Source: Candidatus Fermentibacterota bacterium (GTDB taxonomy: Bacteria; Fermentibacterota; Fermentibacteria; Fermentibacterales; JCC-6). From it: 43,161 bases of DNA. The notes beneath the pieces are model-generated. The model made no database searches and had not been told where the DNA came from. It saw nothing but the letters and a program-made list of their open reading frames with translations. The stretch is from positions 1 through 43,161 of the forward strand of contig JAUWSQ010000020.1 in the NCBI GenBank assembly GCA_030609965.1, written 5' to 3'. Positions 1-9,400 of the stretch are shown in pieces (position 1 is the stretch's first letter; each line of letters opens with the position of its first letter). A program made the position numbers and the translations under genes.

Positions 1-305
1 CCATGGTTCACCATAGAGCTACTCTATAGATCCGACTCTAGCGATGGCACAAGTTCTAAACACATCCACTACGGTTGGGCAGTCTGCGACTTTAGAACTT
101 CATCCCAGGTATGGCGCAAGTTCGGAATGCGTCTACCACGGCGTACCAGTTACAGATCGATTCTTGAGCAGTGTATTCAATTCCGATTCTCTTCATCCTC
201 GCATGCGGCGCCTGCAGGAACAGCAGACAATGGTATTCTCCAATGACGATGCTATTGCACGGCACCTTAAAGACCTTTATTTTCAGGAATGTTTGGAGGT
301 AATGA
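1..305. other. Leader region without a confident gene
   Basis: No recognisable gene is seen before the first signal-peptide protein. One + frame is open from the window edge to a TGA at 244-246. It would be the tail of an upstream gene, but its composition (rich in Ser, Arg, His, Cys) is unlike the neighbours and nothing in it is recognisable. A short inverted repeat lies at 13-27. The 40 bases from 44 resemble the 40 bases from 111 (28 of 40 identical, mostly transitions between them). A weak promoter-like pair, TTGCAC at 255-260 and TATTTT at 278-283, precedes the ribosome binding site GGAGG at 295-299. Confidence 0.4.
13..27. repeat. Short inverted repeat, 6-3-6
   Basis: ATAGAG, spacer CTA, then CTCTAT form a perfect 6-bp inverted repeat at the window edge. 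It could be part of a weak hairpin behind an upstream gene or a protein-binding site. It is short enough to be chance. Confidence 0.25.
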
Positions 306-1229
306 ATGAAAACTGTCCGGATTCTTTCACTGGTTATTCTGTTAGCCACAGCAAATTCCGCCCTTGCAGGCTCTCTTCCATTTTCCCGATCTGGTCTGAT
401 CGATATACCGACCGCTTCCATGCTTCTGCACACGCAGGTCAAAGTAGGTGGGGCAGTCACCGCATTCAGCTACGAAAACGCGGACAGCACTACTGAAAGC
501 GATTTTGCAATAGCTGGTCATCTTGAATTCGGTCTTTTCAACAGGGCTCAGTTAGGAATTACCTGGCTGGGAGATGCCGGTATTTCCGGTAATGTGCGAG
601 TACTCGCTATCAGGGAGAGTACAACTATCCCCGCTATTGCATTCGGATGTCAGAATATCATCGGAGAAAAGGATTACGAATTCTTCCGGGATACGCAGGA
701 CAGTCTTTACAAATACGAGGAATCACAGAATTTTTCTGCGTATGTGGTGCTGACAAAGAACCTTGATTATTTCTCCAATGTGCCTGCATGCTTTCATCTG
801 GGTTACGGTATAGGAAGGTTCAGACAGGGTAAGAATTCGGAATCTGACGGAATATCGAACCCTTTCAGAGGTCTTTTCGGCGGTTTTGATTACCATCCCA
901 CAAGAAACATATCGCTTATACTGGAATGGGACGGAAGAGATGCTAATTTCGGCGCGTCGTATACAATGAACGATAATGTCCGCTTTCTTGCAGCCATTGC
1001 AGAATTTGAACAGCTGGCAATCAGTAACAGAGATCTCTCGGATGTCATGCAGAACGTTAAATTCAGTCTGGGAGTGGAGATTACACTTGGACCGTTCCTA
1101 AACATCACTACTCTCGAATCCTTCGCGGAACTTTCCCAGCGCACTAACGATGATCTTCTTCTCAAGCTGGAGGAAATAAGGTCGCATGCCAGGGAGAATA
1201 TCGAAGGACTGAAGCGCGATATTCCCTGA
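306..1229 (+). CDS. YjbH-like outer-membrane / exopolysaccharide-associated protein
   Basis: A secreted protein of 307 residues, probably an outer-membrane beta-barrel. The N-terminus is a clear signal peptide, basic then hydrophobic, with cleavage likely after Ala21. The mature start contains SGLIDIPTASML, resembling the opening of YjbH-type exopolysaccharide proteins (GLI-x-IPTA), and is followed by alternating strand-like segments rich in Gly, Phe and Tyr. The last 30 or so residues become a charged helix. The start is supported by GGAGG at 295-299, six bases upstream. The next gene, a diguanylate cyclase, follows after 62 bases on the same strand, suggesting a two-gene unit linking c-di-GMP and envelope or exopolysaccharide function. 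The barrel call is reasonably firm; the YjbH assignment rests on a short motif and is tentative. Confidence 0.6.
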   Translation: MKTVRILSLVILLATANSALAGSLPFSRSGLIDIPTASMLLHTQVKVGGAVTAFSYENADSTTESDFAIAGHLEFGLFNRAQLGITWLGDAGISGNVRVLAIRESTTIPAIAFGCQNIIGEKDYEFFRDTQDSLYKYEESQNFSAYVVLTKNLDYFSNVPACFHLGYGIGRFRQGKNSESDGISNPFRGLFGGFDYHPTRNISLILEWDGRDANFGASYTMNDNVRFLAAIAEFEQLAISNRDLSDVMQNVKFSLGVEITLGPFLNITTLESFAELSQRTNDDLLLKLEEIRSHARENIEGLKRDIP

Positions 1230-1291
1230 ATAAAGATTGATTGAGCTTTCAGAAATCAGGCTTCTCGCATTCAAGCAGATGATGAGGTCTA

Positions 1292-3082
1292 ATGATCAAC
1301 AAGAAGACGATTACCGATAATACAGGACTGCAGAAGGCACTTGAAGCGGAGAAGGCATACCTGGAGATGCTGTTCGAAGGTCTGCAGGAGGGAATTGTCA
1401 TGGTTGACAGCCATGGGATAATCCAGCGGGTCAACAGGGAATTCGAAAGGCTGTTCGGTTACTCATCAGATGAGGCCGTCGGGCAGAGCATCGATGATCT
1501 CGTCGCTCCCGATGATCTGAATGAGGAAGCCAGAGGTGTTACGTCTGCAGTCGTGACCGGTAGTAAACAAATCCTTGAGACAAAGAGGCGAAGCAAGAAC
1601 GGAAGTGTCCTCAACGTCTCGGTTCTTGCATCACCGATATCGGTAGATGACCGGGTGGTGGGGTACTATGGAATTTACCGCGACATCGCAGGCAGGAAGG
1701 AAGCAGAATCCGATCTCAGGCGCCAGAAAGCACTCCTGGAGCAGTTGTTCGAGAGAGCTCAGGAAGGCATCGTAATGGTCGCGAACGATGGCACCATTCT
1801 GAATGGCAACGGTGAGTTCCTCAGGATGTTCGGGTACGAATTGGAAGAGATCAAAGACAGGAATATCGACGAGATCATCACCTCGGAGGACTCTCTCGAT
1901 GAGGCCATCGACATAACAGAAAGAGTCAGCAGCGGCCTCAGAGTATCTTTTGAGACCGCTCGAACGCGGAAGGATGGCACAAAGATCGAAGTTTCGTTAC
2001 TTGCTTCTCCCATTGTTATAGACGACCTTCAGGTAGCGTTCTACGGCATCTACAGAGACATCACAGAAAAGAATAGAGCAACCGAAAGCCTCAATAGATC
2101 GAGAAGAAGAATAGAGAGTCTGCACGGAATCGCCAGAAACCTCGCAAAGTGCGACTCCGAGAAAAAGGTTTACGATTGCGTCATCTCTGCAGCCTGCATT
2201 GTACTTGATTTTCCTGCATGCTCGATCTCGGTAACCAGAAAGGACAGGCTGGTTCCAGCCTTCTTCTCCACACCAGATCTCGCGGAGCTGCAGCGGGAGA
2301 GCTTCCTGCCCGGTGAGGGTCTTGCGGGAAGATCCTACCTGCTTCGGAAAACTCTCGTTGAACCAGACAACACAATCGAGAATCAATCGAGCCGTGAAGT
2401 CATAAATTCTTCTTACCTCCCTCTGATTGGATCTCCAGTGGGAACATCAGGTGTCTTCACAGGATTTGGGAACACTTCTGATCGAATCGAGGATGAGCAG
2501 GCCAATCTTCTGGAATTACTGCTGGGTCATGCATCAGAAGCTGTCAACAGGATCCGGCTTCACCATGAACTCAGAGCCCAGGCTATTCATGACCCGCTGA
2601 CTGGTGTCCACAACAGGCACTACTTCGATGAAGCAATAGAGAGGGAAGTGGACAGAGCAAGAAGATATAACCACTCCATCGGGATCGTCATGATAGACAT
2701 TGACAACTTCAAGGAAGTTAATGACCGTTTTGGTCATCAGAAGGGTGACGAGGTTCTTTGTGCCGTAGCACAGAAGCTGGAGAAGGTTGTCAGGAAATCC
2801 GATAGCGTGATACGGTATGGCGGTGACGAATTCCTGTTATTCCTCCCGGAAACAGGGGAAGAGATCGGACGGGTCGTTGAGCGTCTGCATGATGAGTTAT
2901 ACGATTTACAGGAGATCAGCTCCACCATGGAATTTCCGGTTACTTTGTCGATTGGTTCAGCAATATGGGATCCGGGATCGGATATCTCCATCCACGAAAT
3001 TCTCACAAAAGCGGATGATCTCATGTACGAGTGCAAGAAGGAACACCATGGATCGGAAAATGAAAACCGTGATCTGCATTGA
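1292..3082 (+). CDS. Diguanylate cyclase, PAS-PAS-GAF-GGDEF
   Basis: A 596-residue sensor that should make cyclic di-GMP from two GTP in the cytoplasm. Two PAS domains (about 25-130 and 145-260) carry closely similar openings (LFEGLQEGIVMV and LFERAQEGIVMV), so they look like an internal duplication. A GAF-like domain spans about 285-420 and the GGDEF domain about 435-590. The catalytic signature GGDEF is intact at 510-514. An RxxD product-inhibition site (RKSD, 501-504) sits exactly five residues before it, so an active, feedback-inhibited enzyme is expected. No transmembrane segment is visible, so the sensed signal is probably cytoplasmic. A GAGG-type ribosome binding site precedes the ATG. 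It lies 62 bases after the YjbH-like gene and converges with the next gene over a 21-base gap that holds no obvious terminator. Confidence 0.93.
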   Translation: MINKKTITDNTGLQKALEAEKAYLEMLFEGLQEGIVMVDSHGIIQRVNREFERLFGYSSDEAVGQSIDDLVAPDDLNEEARGVTSAVVTGSKQILETKRRSKNGSVLNVSVLASPISVDDRVVGYYGIYRDIAGRKEAESDLRRQKALLEQLFERAQEGIVMVANDGTILNGNGEFLRMFGYELEEIKDRNIDEIITSEDSLDEAIDITERVSSGLRVSFETARTRKDGTKIEVSLLASPIVIDDLQVAFYGIYRDITEKNRATESLNRSRRRIESLHGIARNLAKCDSEKKVYDCVISAACIVLDFPACSISVTRKDRLVPAFFSTPDLAELQRESFLPGEGLAGRSYLLRKTLVEPDNTIENQSSREVINSSYLPLIGSPVGTSGVFTGFGNTSDRIEDEQANLLELLLGHASEAVNRIRLHHELRAQAIHDPLTGVHNRHYFDEAIEREVDRARRYNHSIGIVMIDIDNFKEVNDRFGHQKGDEVLCAVAQKLEKVVRKSDSVIRYGGDEFLLFLPETGEEIGRVVERLHDELYDLQEISSTMEFPVTLSIGSAIWDPGSDISIHEILTKADDLMYECKKEHHGSENENRDLH

Positions 3083-3103
3083 GGTACTGCATTCATATCC
3101 TCT

Positions 3104-4750
3104 TCAGATGAATCTGTACAACCCCTTGAGTTTCTTTCCATCAAGAACGTTTCCTCCTTGAGTGCGAACTCCCCTCAGGCTGCCGTCAGCAGTGATCCGT
3201 CTCACTTCGGAATCAAGTACCGACAACAGATCGTACAACCCGGGATTAATCTGAAGCTGTTTTTCAATTCTGGATACCGTTTCAGGTGAAGGTGATTCTT
3301 TCTTGTTTATCCATCCCGATGAAACCATTTTTCCCGCTTTGAATACAGCACACCTGTTACTGTCCGAAAATGCTGGTTTCCATGCCAGGGATGACCAGCC
3401 CAGCTGGCAGAACCATGCCCCTCTCCGGAGGTCTCTGACTCCAGCTGCAAGCAGCCATTCAAGGTGCTTCTTCACTCCCTCTGTATCAATTGTTACTACC
3501 GTATCGCTATCCTCATCCTTTTCGTCAGATTTGTTCTCCTTCTCATCGATCCGCCGTAACCATGCAGCCTGGCCTGCTGACAGAAGTACACTTATGGAAG
3601 CGGGTGAGCAGGGAAGGAATTCATCTCTGAATATTGAAAATCCCGACTCCAGCGCTCCGTCATCAAGAGGCCGATAATCCAGACCCAGCAGTTTCGCAGG
3701 TACGGTGCCTCCATCATTCGCCGCGCAAAGCAGGTCGTTGAGCAGCAATGCCTGGGAATTGTCCGGAACAGGCCCCCACACGAAACCGCTCCCGGGGGTT
3801 GATGAGCGCGTGGAAAGATCTTCCGATAGAAATACAATTCCTCTACCGCTTTTTCTCAGAGCAATATTGTAAGGAGGATCAAATCTTCTGATTGTGCTGA
3901 ATTCAAGCAATGCTGCTTCGAGGGGAGTTTCACACTCTTCAATGGATACATCGTAAACCTGTGAGACAAGTTCAAGGGTTTTCTCGTCAGCTTTCCTTCT
4001 GGTGAAATAGCTGTTAACCCGTCTCTTCAGAGAGGATGCCTTCCCGGCATACAGTACCTTCCCCTCTTTTGAGAGAAGGCAATACACACCCGGTGCGTCC
4101 GGCAGGGATAGCCTTGTGTCCTTCGGCAAAGGGTAGTCCCAGCTGCCTATGCTGAGCGAAGGTGGTTCGGCAAGGAAATCATGGAGCTGCGCAAGGGTCA
4201 TGATGCCCTTTCCGTTCAGCTCTGAAACAAGTCTGGCCCAGATCAGTGCAGTGGCCCGGACGTGTTCGGCAGCCCTCTTCTTCTCATCCATGGAATATCC
4301 CAGGTATCCGGCAAGAGCCCTGATTCCCTTTCTTGGCAGACGGGGAAAGAGCCTTCTTGCTATTTCCCGTGTACATATGATCCGTGGTATCTCCTCATCA
4401 GGGAGACTGCTCGAGAAAAGATGGTCGATCCATCGCTGTTCAAAAACGGCAAAATGAGCAACCGGGACAGTGTTTCTAAAAATCGGAATCAGAAGCTTCG
4501 CAAGTTCGCGATGGTCAAGGCCATCCCTGGACATTTCTGCCGAGATGCCGGTCATCCTTGAAATACGAAACGGTATTGTCTCTCCATCCGGCAGTAAGAC
4601 CAGATGGGAATGTATCTCAGGTTCGTACCCTTCTCTACCCGAAGGCAGGATTGTCCAGGCTATCTCAAGCAGGAACCCTTTCGAAGGAGCGGCTCCCGTA
4701 GTCTGGCAGTCAAGAATAGCAACCGGAATGGTGGCTAATTCATTCTCCAT
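3104..4750 (-). CDS. DEDDh exonuclease-like / GIY-YIG endonuclease fusion
   Basis: A 548-residue protein joining a DNA polymerase III epsilon-type exonuclease fold (about 8-175) to a UvrC/Cho-type GIY-YIG nuclease domain (about 215-300), plus a C-terminal region I do not recognise. The GIY-YIG part looks intact: GVY at 221-223, YAGK at 234-237, the Arg-rich helix that follows, and Glu283 before the PPYN motif. The exonuclease part looks damaged. Motif I reads D-C-Q (Asp14, Gln16) where D-x-E is expected. Motif II has Glu104 where Asp is usual. The motif III His and Asp align with Lys158 and His163. The same domain pairing is known in actinobacterial and other proteins related to nucleotide excision repair. 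I infer a repair nuclease in which the first domain may bind rather than cut DNA. It lies 9 bases after the GmhB-like gene, likely as one operon. Confidence 0.85.
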   Translation of the reverse strand: MENELATIPVAILDCQTTGAAPSKGFLLEIAWTILPSGREGYEPEIHSHLVLLPDGETIPFRISRMTGISAEMSRDGLDHRELAKLLIPIFRNTVPVAHFAVFEQRWIDHLFSSSLPDEEIPRIICTREIARRLFPRLPRKGIRALAGYLGYSMDEKKRAAEHVRATALIWARLVSELNGKGIMTLAQLHDFLAEPPSLSIGSWDYPLPKDTRLSLPDAPGVYCLLSKEGKVLYAGKASSLKRRVNSYFTRRKADEKTLELVSQVYDVSIEECETPLEAALLEFSTIRRFDPPYNIALRKSGRGIVFLSEDLSTRSSTPGSGFVWGPVPDNSQALLLNDLLCAANDGGTVPAKLLGLDYRPLDDGALESGFSIFRDEFLPCSPASISVLLSAGQAAWLRRIDEKENKSDEKDEDSDTVVTIDTEGVKKHLEWLLAAGVRDLRRGAWFCQLGWSSLAWKPAFSDSNRCAVFKAGKMVSSGWINKKESPSPETVSRIEKQLQINPGLYDLLSVLDSEVRRITADGSLRGVRTQGGNVLDGKKLKGLYRFI

Positions 4751-4759
4751 TCCAGATCA

Positions 4760-5254
4760 TTACTCTGGATCCCTGTTGAAGAACTCGCTGGCCCACTGAA
4801 AATCACAGCCGGCGTTGAGGGCAGCATTCCTGTCGGCATCCCGGTCTCCTACAAAAAGAACTCGTTCTGCAGGCTCTCCATATAGCTTCATCAGATTGTT
4901 GAGCATTGCAGGATCAGGTTTTCTACAGCCGCAACCGGTGTGAGGAACGTGAGGACACATCTTGATAGTACCTTCCGCTGGACTGAACCCGAAAGCTTCC
5001 CTGAACGTGTCCTCCAGCAGTTGCATGGCGGTATCCTCCGAGAAGTAACCAACGCCCACACCTCCCTGGTTGCTGGCAATACCGTAACCCACTCCAGATT
5101 CCTCTCCGGGGTGAGTCCAATCGAATGGGGCCAGTTTCTTAATTACATCCGGGTAAAGTTCCCATTCTCCGGCTCTGTTCGGACATGGCTGCCCCTCAAC
5201 CGTACAGTACCTGAGCGTTCCGTCGGCATCGAAGATTATCAGACTGTATTCCAT
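4760..5254 (-). CDS. HAD-IIIA phosphatase, GmhB-like
   Basis: A 164-residue HAD-superfamily phosphatase of the D-glycero-D-manno-heptose-1,7-bisphosphate phosphatase / histidinol phosphatase group. Visible motifs are the nucleophile loop FDADGT with Asp9 and Asp11, the second motif SNQGG at 61-65, a zinc-binding set C100-x-H102 with C108-x-C110, Lys112, and the acidic motif GDRDAD at 136-141. The CxH and CxC zinc set is typical of GmhB and absent from many other HADs. The natural substrate could be a heptose bisphosphate for lipopolysaccharide core or another sugar phosphate; no other heptose gene is in the window. An AGGAG ribosome binding site lies a few bases before the ATG. It is the first gene of a two-gene unit with the exonuclease/GIY-YIG protein. 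Confidence 0.85.
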   Translation of the reverse strand: MEYSLIIFDADGTLRYCTVEGQPCPNRAGEWELYPDVIKKLAPFDWTHPGEESGVGYGIASNQGGVGVGYFSEDTAMQLLEDTFREAFGFSPAEGTIKMCPHVPHTGCGCRKPDPAMLNNLMKLYGEPAERVLFVGDRDADRNAALNAGCDFQWASEFFNRDPE

Positions 5255-5525
5255 TTATGAAATTCTCCTATAAACCGGGTTCGGGTAATCCTGAAATAGT
5301 TATGACAACAGTGCTTTGCAGAAGTTAAAATACTATTTGAAATGGAAACAGCAAATACTGTTCACGGATTGATGATCCGGCGAGTGCTGCGCCTGACTCA
5401 CAACTGTATATTTATCAAAGCTCACAGAATGCAGTCATTGAAAACTGAAGGAAATACGACTTGAATCGTTATGCTTATAAGCAGACCGGATCCAGATTAA
5501 ATCACGGAAAGGAATTCAACGAATA
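5255..5525. promoter_or_regulatory. Divergent intergenic region
   Basis: This stretch separates two divergent genes and must hold both promoters. On the - side AGGAG stands before the GmhB-like ATG. On the + side AAAGGA at 5508-5513 stands before the TTG at 5526. A perfect 10-base palindrome, GCTTATAAGC, lies at 5473-5482, about 45 bases upstream of the DUF364 start, and could be an operator. I could not find a convincing -35/-10 pair for either gene. Confidence 0.35.
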
Positions 5526-6242
5526 TTGAATTTGTATGAAGAATTAAGAGAAGCTCTGAGAGAGGAAATCGATAAACACAATCTCTCAGGACAGAATATA
5601 AGTGTAAAATGCAAGGCTCTTTCCGCTGCAGAAGCTATAGGAAAACCCGAACACGATGACTACGCTATAATCAAGGGTAAGGAAGTCATGGTAGAAGCTG
5701 TTTTCAGGGGTGCAAGAGGTCAGGCTTTTACAGATGAGTTTGAAAATGTGGATTTTACGGTTGATGACCTTCTGGATATCAAACTGAACTCGAACAGGAG
5801 AAGATCCATTTTCATATCCGGTCTGAATGCTGTTTTCAGATATCTCACTCTTTGCGATAAAACGATTCACTGCAGGGATGCAGAACCCGTAGAATGCGCA
5901 CAGCATCTATCCGAGGTTATCGGACCCCGGAAGAATGTTTTTCTTGTCGGGCATCAACCTAGATTTCTTGAAATACTTGCATTGAAATACATTGTCAGGG
6001 TTGTTGATATGGACAGGGATAATATTGGATCTTGCATCTTTGGTGTATTTATAGAGCCACCGGAGATGACCGCTGATGCTATAGAATGGTGCGATTTGAT
6101 ATTCGCTACTGGGTCAACCGTTGTAAATGGAACAATTGCAGGTTTTCTGGATCAGGATAAACCAGTGCTCTTTTACGGCGTTACCAGTTCAGCGACAGCA
6201 GGCATATTGAATTTGAACACATACTGTCACTGCGGGCACTGA
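5526..6242 (+). CDS. DUF4213/DUF364 protein (putative metal-chelating)
   Basis: A 238-residue protein matching the two-domain DUF4213 (enolase-N-like) plus DUF364 (Rossmann-like) family. Family hallmarks are the opening block around YAIIKGKEVMVEAVF, the conserved ISGLNAVFRYL helix, the adjacent TIHCRDAEPVECA segment, and FATGSTVVNGT in the C-terminal domain. A role in binding heavy metals has been proposed for this family from structure; the reaction, if any, is unknown. The protein ends in a Cys/His-rich tail (CHCGH). The start is a TTG with AAAGGA 12 bases upstream; no in-frame ATG fits better. It stands alone on the + strand between two - strand units, and its neighbours do not suggest a substrate. 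Confidence 0.8.
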   Translation: MNLYEELREALREEIDKHNLSGQNISVKCKALSAAEAIGKPEHDDYAIIKGKEVMVEAVFRGARGQAFTDEFENVDFTVDDLLDIKLNSNRRRSIFISGLNAVFRYLTLCDKTIHCRDAEPVECAQHLSEVIGPRKNVFLVGHQPRFLEILALKYIVRVVDMDRDNIGSCIFGVFIEPPEMTADAIEWCDLIFATGSTVVNGTIAGFLDQDKPVLFYGVTSSATAGILNLNTYCHCGH

Positions 6243-6306
6243 AAATCATATTTGACATCGCTACTCCATGAGAATATCCATTCCCAGCGGTAATTCGATC
6301 TCCTGG

Positions 6307-6456
6307 TCAAGAGAACCTGTGCAGGGTTCTGTTGTAGTCGTCCTCGGCTTTGCCAAGTTCTCCATCCCTGAACTCAAGATCTGCCCTGGCGAGGCTGCCT
6401 CGTAGACAGGGATGAGAATCATCAATATCGCAGTAATTGTTTTCGTACTCTTCAAG
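6307..6456 (-). pseudogene. TPR-like gene remnant downstream of the RND pump
   Basis: Just past the RND stop codon, in the same frame but behind two stops, 49 codons read as a TPR-like protein tail ending at a TGA (6307-6309). The segment ARADLEFRDGELGKAEDDYN has the small/large residue pattern of a tetratricopeptide repeat. There is no ATG, GTG or TTG start inside it and no ribosome binding site. It looks like the decayed or truncated end of a gene that once followed the pump. It could instead be a chance reading frame in a 220-base gap between convergent genes. A different frame here, from a TTG at 6476 to a TAG at 6261, gives 71 residues that I do not recognise. Confidence 0.35.
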
Positions 6457-6462
6457 TCAGTA

Positions 6463-9400
6463 CTATTTCGGAGCAAAGCTCCGGGAGTCCTTATGCCATC
6501 TGTCCAGCTTCACATAAAGGCATGGCAGAACGACCAGTGTCAGAACCGTGGCGACCGCAAGGCCTCCGGCTACGGTTCGAGCCATTGGAGCCCACATAAC
6601 GGAGCTTTCCGTAGCCCCGATCGCGAGCGGCATGAGTGCCAGAATAGTCGTTATCGCGGTCATGAGTATTGGACGCATCCTTTTCCTTCCGGCCATTACA
6701 ATGGCATCCCTGGAGGACATCCCCTCTTTCCGCCTCAGCTGATTCGCGTAATCTACGAACACAATACCGTTATTAACCACTATTCCTGCAAGCATCAGCA
6801 AACCGACAAGCGCAGTAAGCCCCATTGTAGTCCCCGTCAGGAACAGTGTCCAGATAACTCCGATCATGGCGAGGGGAACTTCGACTATTATGATGAAGGG
6901 TTCGAGCAGTGACTCGAACTGGGAGGCCATTATCATATAAACAAGGATTATTGCAACTCCGATCGCTATAGCCATGGTCCCGAACGCTTCACCCCTATCC
7001 TTGATATCACCGAGGATTTCGTACCTGTGCCCGCTGAGGTCCAGTGTATCCATCATGACATCAACATCGGATGCAACATCACCCAGAGCTCTGCCTGCTA
7101 TCCTGCAGCTGACCTCCACTGTCCGTGTTCTGTTCCTTCTTCCTATCTCTTCGGGGGCCAGTGTGTTCTGAAAACTGCCCCATGCATCCAGCGGCATGCC
7201 GTATGCGATAATACCCGCCATAGCTTCCAAGCTCGATCTGTCCTCCTCCGAATAACGGAGGTTAACATCATACTCCTGATTGTTTTCCGTATAGGTAGTG
7301 GCATCAAGTCCGAGAATACCAACTGTGACTTCCAATCCTATCGCAACCGGAGATCTTCCCCTGAGAAACAGTACGTTCTCATCCGGCACGAAGTCTATCT
7401 GCATCAGCTGGTTCTCCATTGAGAATGAGACATCAACTGTTCCGGGAATTCGTTTCATCTCCGATTTTACCAGTTCCCCGACACTTCGAAGCTCGTCGAG
7501 ATCTCTTCCGTATATAACTATACTCACGGGTAAGTCGTTGCCGATAGGCATTCCGCTTGTAAGACTGTATTCGATTCCGGGCACTGAGCGGAGCAGATCA
7601 CGTATCGCGGTATCGTAATACTCAATACTCCTGGATCGCTCGCTCTCTCTGACGAAGTAAAGGCTTAACTCTCCGTTTGCAGAGGACGAAGAACCGAACA
7701 GCGCGCCCATGCCCTCCTGTTTGCCTGTATTCAGATAGGAATTATCCAGATCACCCGGCTCTATTATTTCGAGAATTCTGCCTTCTATCTCCACCAGCAG
7801 GCTGTCCGTGAATTCAAGACCGGTTCCGGGAGCAAGGCTGATATCGATTTCAATGAGACCCTCCTTCGGTTCCGGAAGAAAGGTCTTTGGAATGAATCTC
7901 ATTACGAAAACCGATATTACGAACAGGAGGATCACAGGAATGAAAACGAATTTTGAATGTTCGGTAAACCAGCCGATTGCTCTGGAGTATCGTTCTTCCA
8001 ATCTTTCCAGCCATCGCTGAATCTTTGTTGACAGTGCACGCTCTGAGTGCTGTTTGATCAGATTCTTCGACCTTGAGGCCAGCACAGGTATGAGGGACTG
8101 GGAAACGAACAGTGATATGAAAAGGGCAGCGGCGATGGTCAGGCTCAGGTCCCTGAATATCTGTCCGGTCATCCCCGGAACGAACAGCATCGGGATGAAT
8201 ACGGCAACGGTCGTAAGGGTTGATGCTGTTACTGCCATTCCAACCTGTCCGGCACCATGTTCGGCTGCTTCCGCCCGGCCTTCACCTTCCCTTCGCCATC
8301 TATGAATATTCTCGAGAACAACAACCGAATTATCCACTATCATACCGATGGATATGCTCAATCCTGCCAGGGACATGATGTTAAGACTCACTCCAAGCAG
8401 GTACATCATCGCAAATGACGCCACGAATGAAAGGGGCATGGAAAGGCTGATTATTCCAGCGTTGGATACCGAGCCCAGGAAGAATGTGAGCACCACTGCG
8501 GCAAGCAGGATCGCCTGCACCGCTGTTAGCATGAGATCCTTCATGGAGCCGGTAATGAACCTTTCCTGATTGTAGATTATCTCGGTTTCCAGCGTACCTG
8601 CATACTCCTCCGAGACTTCAATAATCGCAGATTCAAGCCTGTTGCATGTATTCACGGTGTTGGCATCGGAGCTCTTCCTGAAAACCAGAAGGATTGCCTC
8701 TCCCTGATTAAGGTGAGTGTATTCGGTCTGCTCTGCATGGCCATCAACGATCACCGCTACTTCTTCAAGCCTGACGTGTCTATCACCCTGATCACCTATT
8801 ACCAGCTCCCGGATACTCTGCAGATTGTCGAAGCCTGATTTCACACTGACAGCGAACTCCATATTGCCGTCTCTTATGTCACCGCCCGGCTGGTCTCCCC
8901 CTACAGAACTGAGAGCGCCATATACACGTGAAATGGGAATTCTGGTCTCGGCAAGCAGCACAGGATCGACTTCAACATTGATCTGTCTGACCTGCCCGCC
9001 GCTGATAACGACGGACGATATACCCTCGACCCTCCCCAGTCTTGGTGAAATATCCTCATCCACAAGTTGCCTTATCTGAGTACCGTTCATGATATCGCTG
9101 CTGAAAGTCACCATTATCAAGGGCTTCATACTGGATTCCATCGCCATTATGATAGGATCGGTTGCTCCGTCCGGAAGCTGGCTTTTCACCCTGTCCACTG
9201 CATCCCTGATATCAATCTCAGCCTGGTCGATATCGGCACTGTTCTTAAGTTCAAGCGTTATCATGCTGACGCCGTTCTTGGAAACGGAAACAACAGTTTC
9301 AACACCCTCAACTCCGGAGACCGCATCTTCAATTATCTCGGTTATAAGCCCCTCCACTTCGGAAGGCCCGGCGCCGGGGAGGATGGTTACGACGGAGATC

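Noticed and set aside
44..496. Open + frame of 150 codons at the left edge
   Set aside because: It overlaps the signal-peptide start and first 190 bases of the YjbH-like gene in another frame, has no ribosome binding site and no recognisable motif.
6312..6330. Small inverted repeat AGAACC / GGTTCT between convergent genes
   Set aside because: It lies inside the TPR-like remnant, has a bulge and no T-run, so I do not call it a terminator.
6261..6476. 71-codon - strand frame after the RND pump
   Set aside because: It starts at a TTG inside the pump gene with no ribosome binding site, and the alternative frame over the same bases looks more protein-like (TPR remnant).
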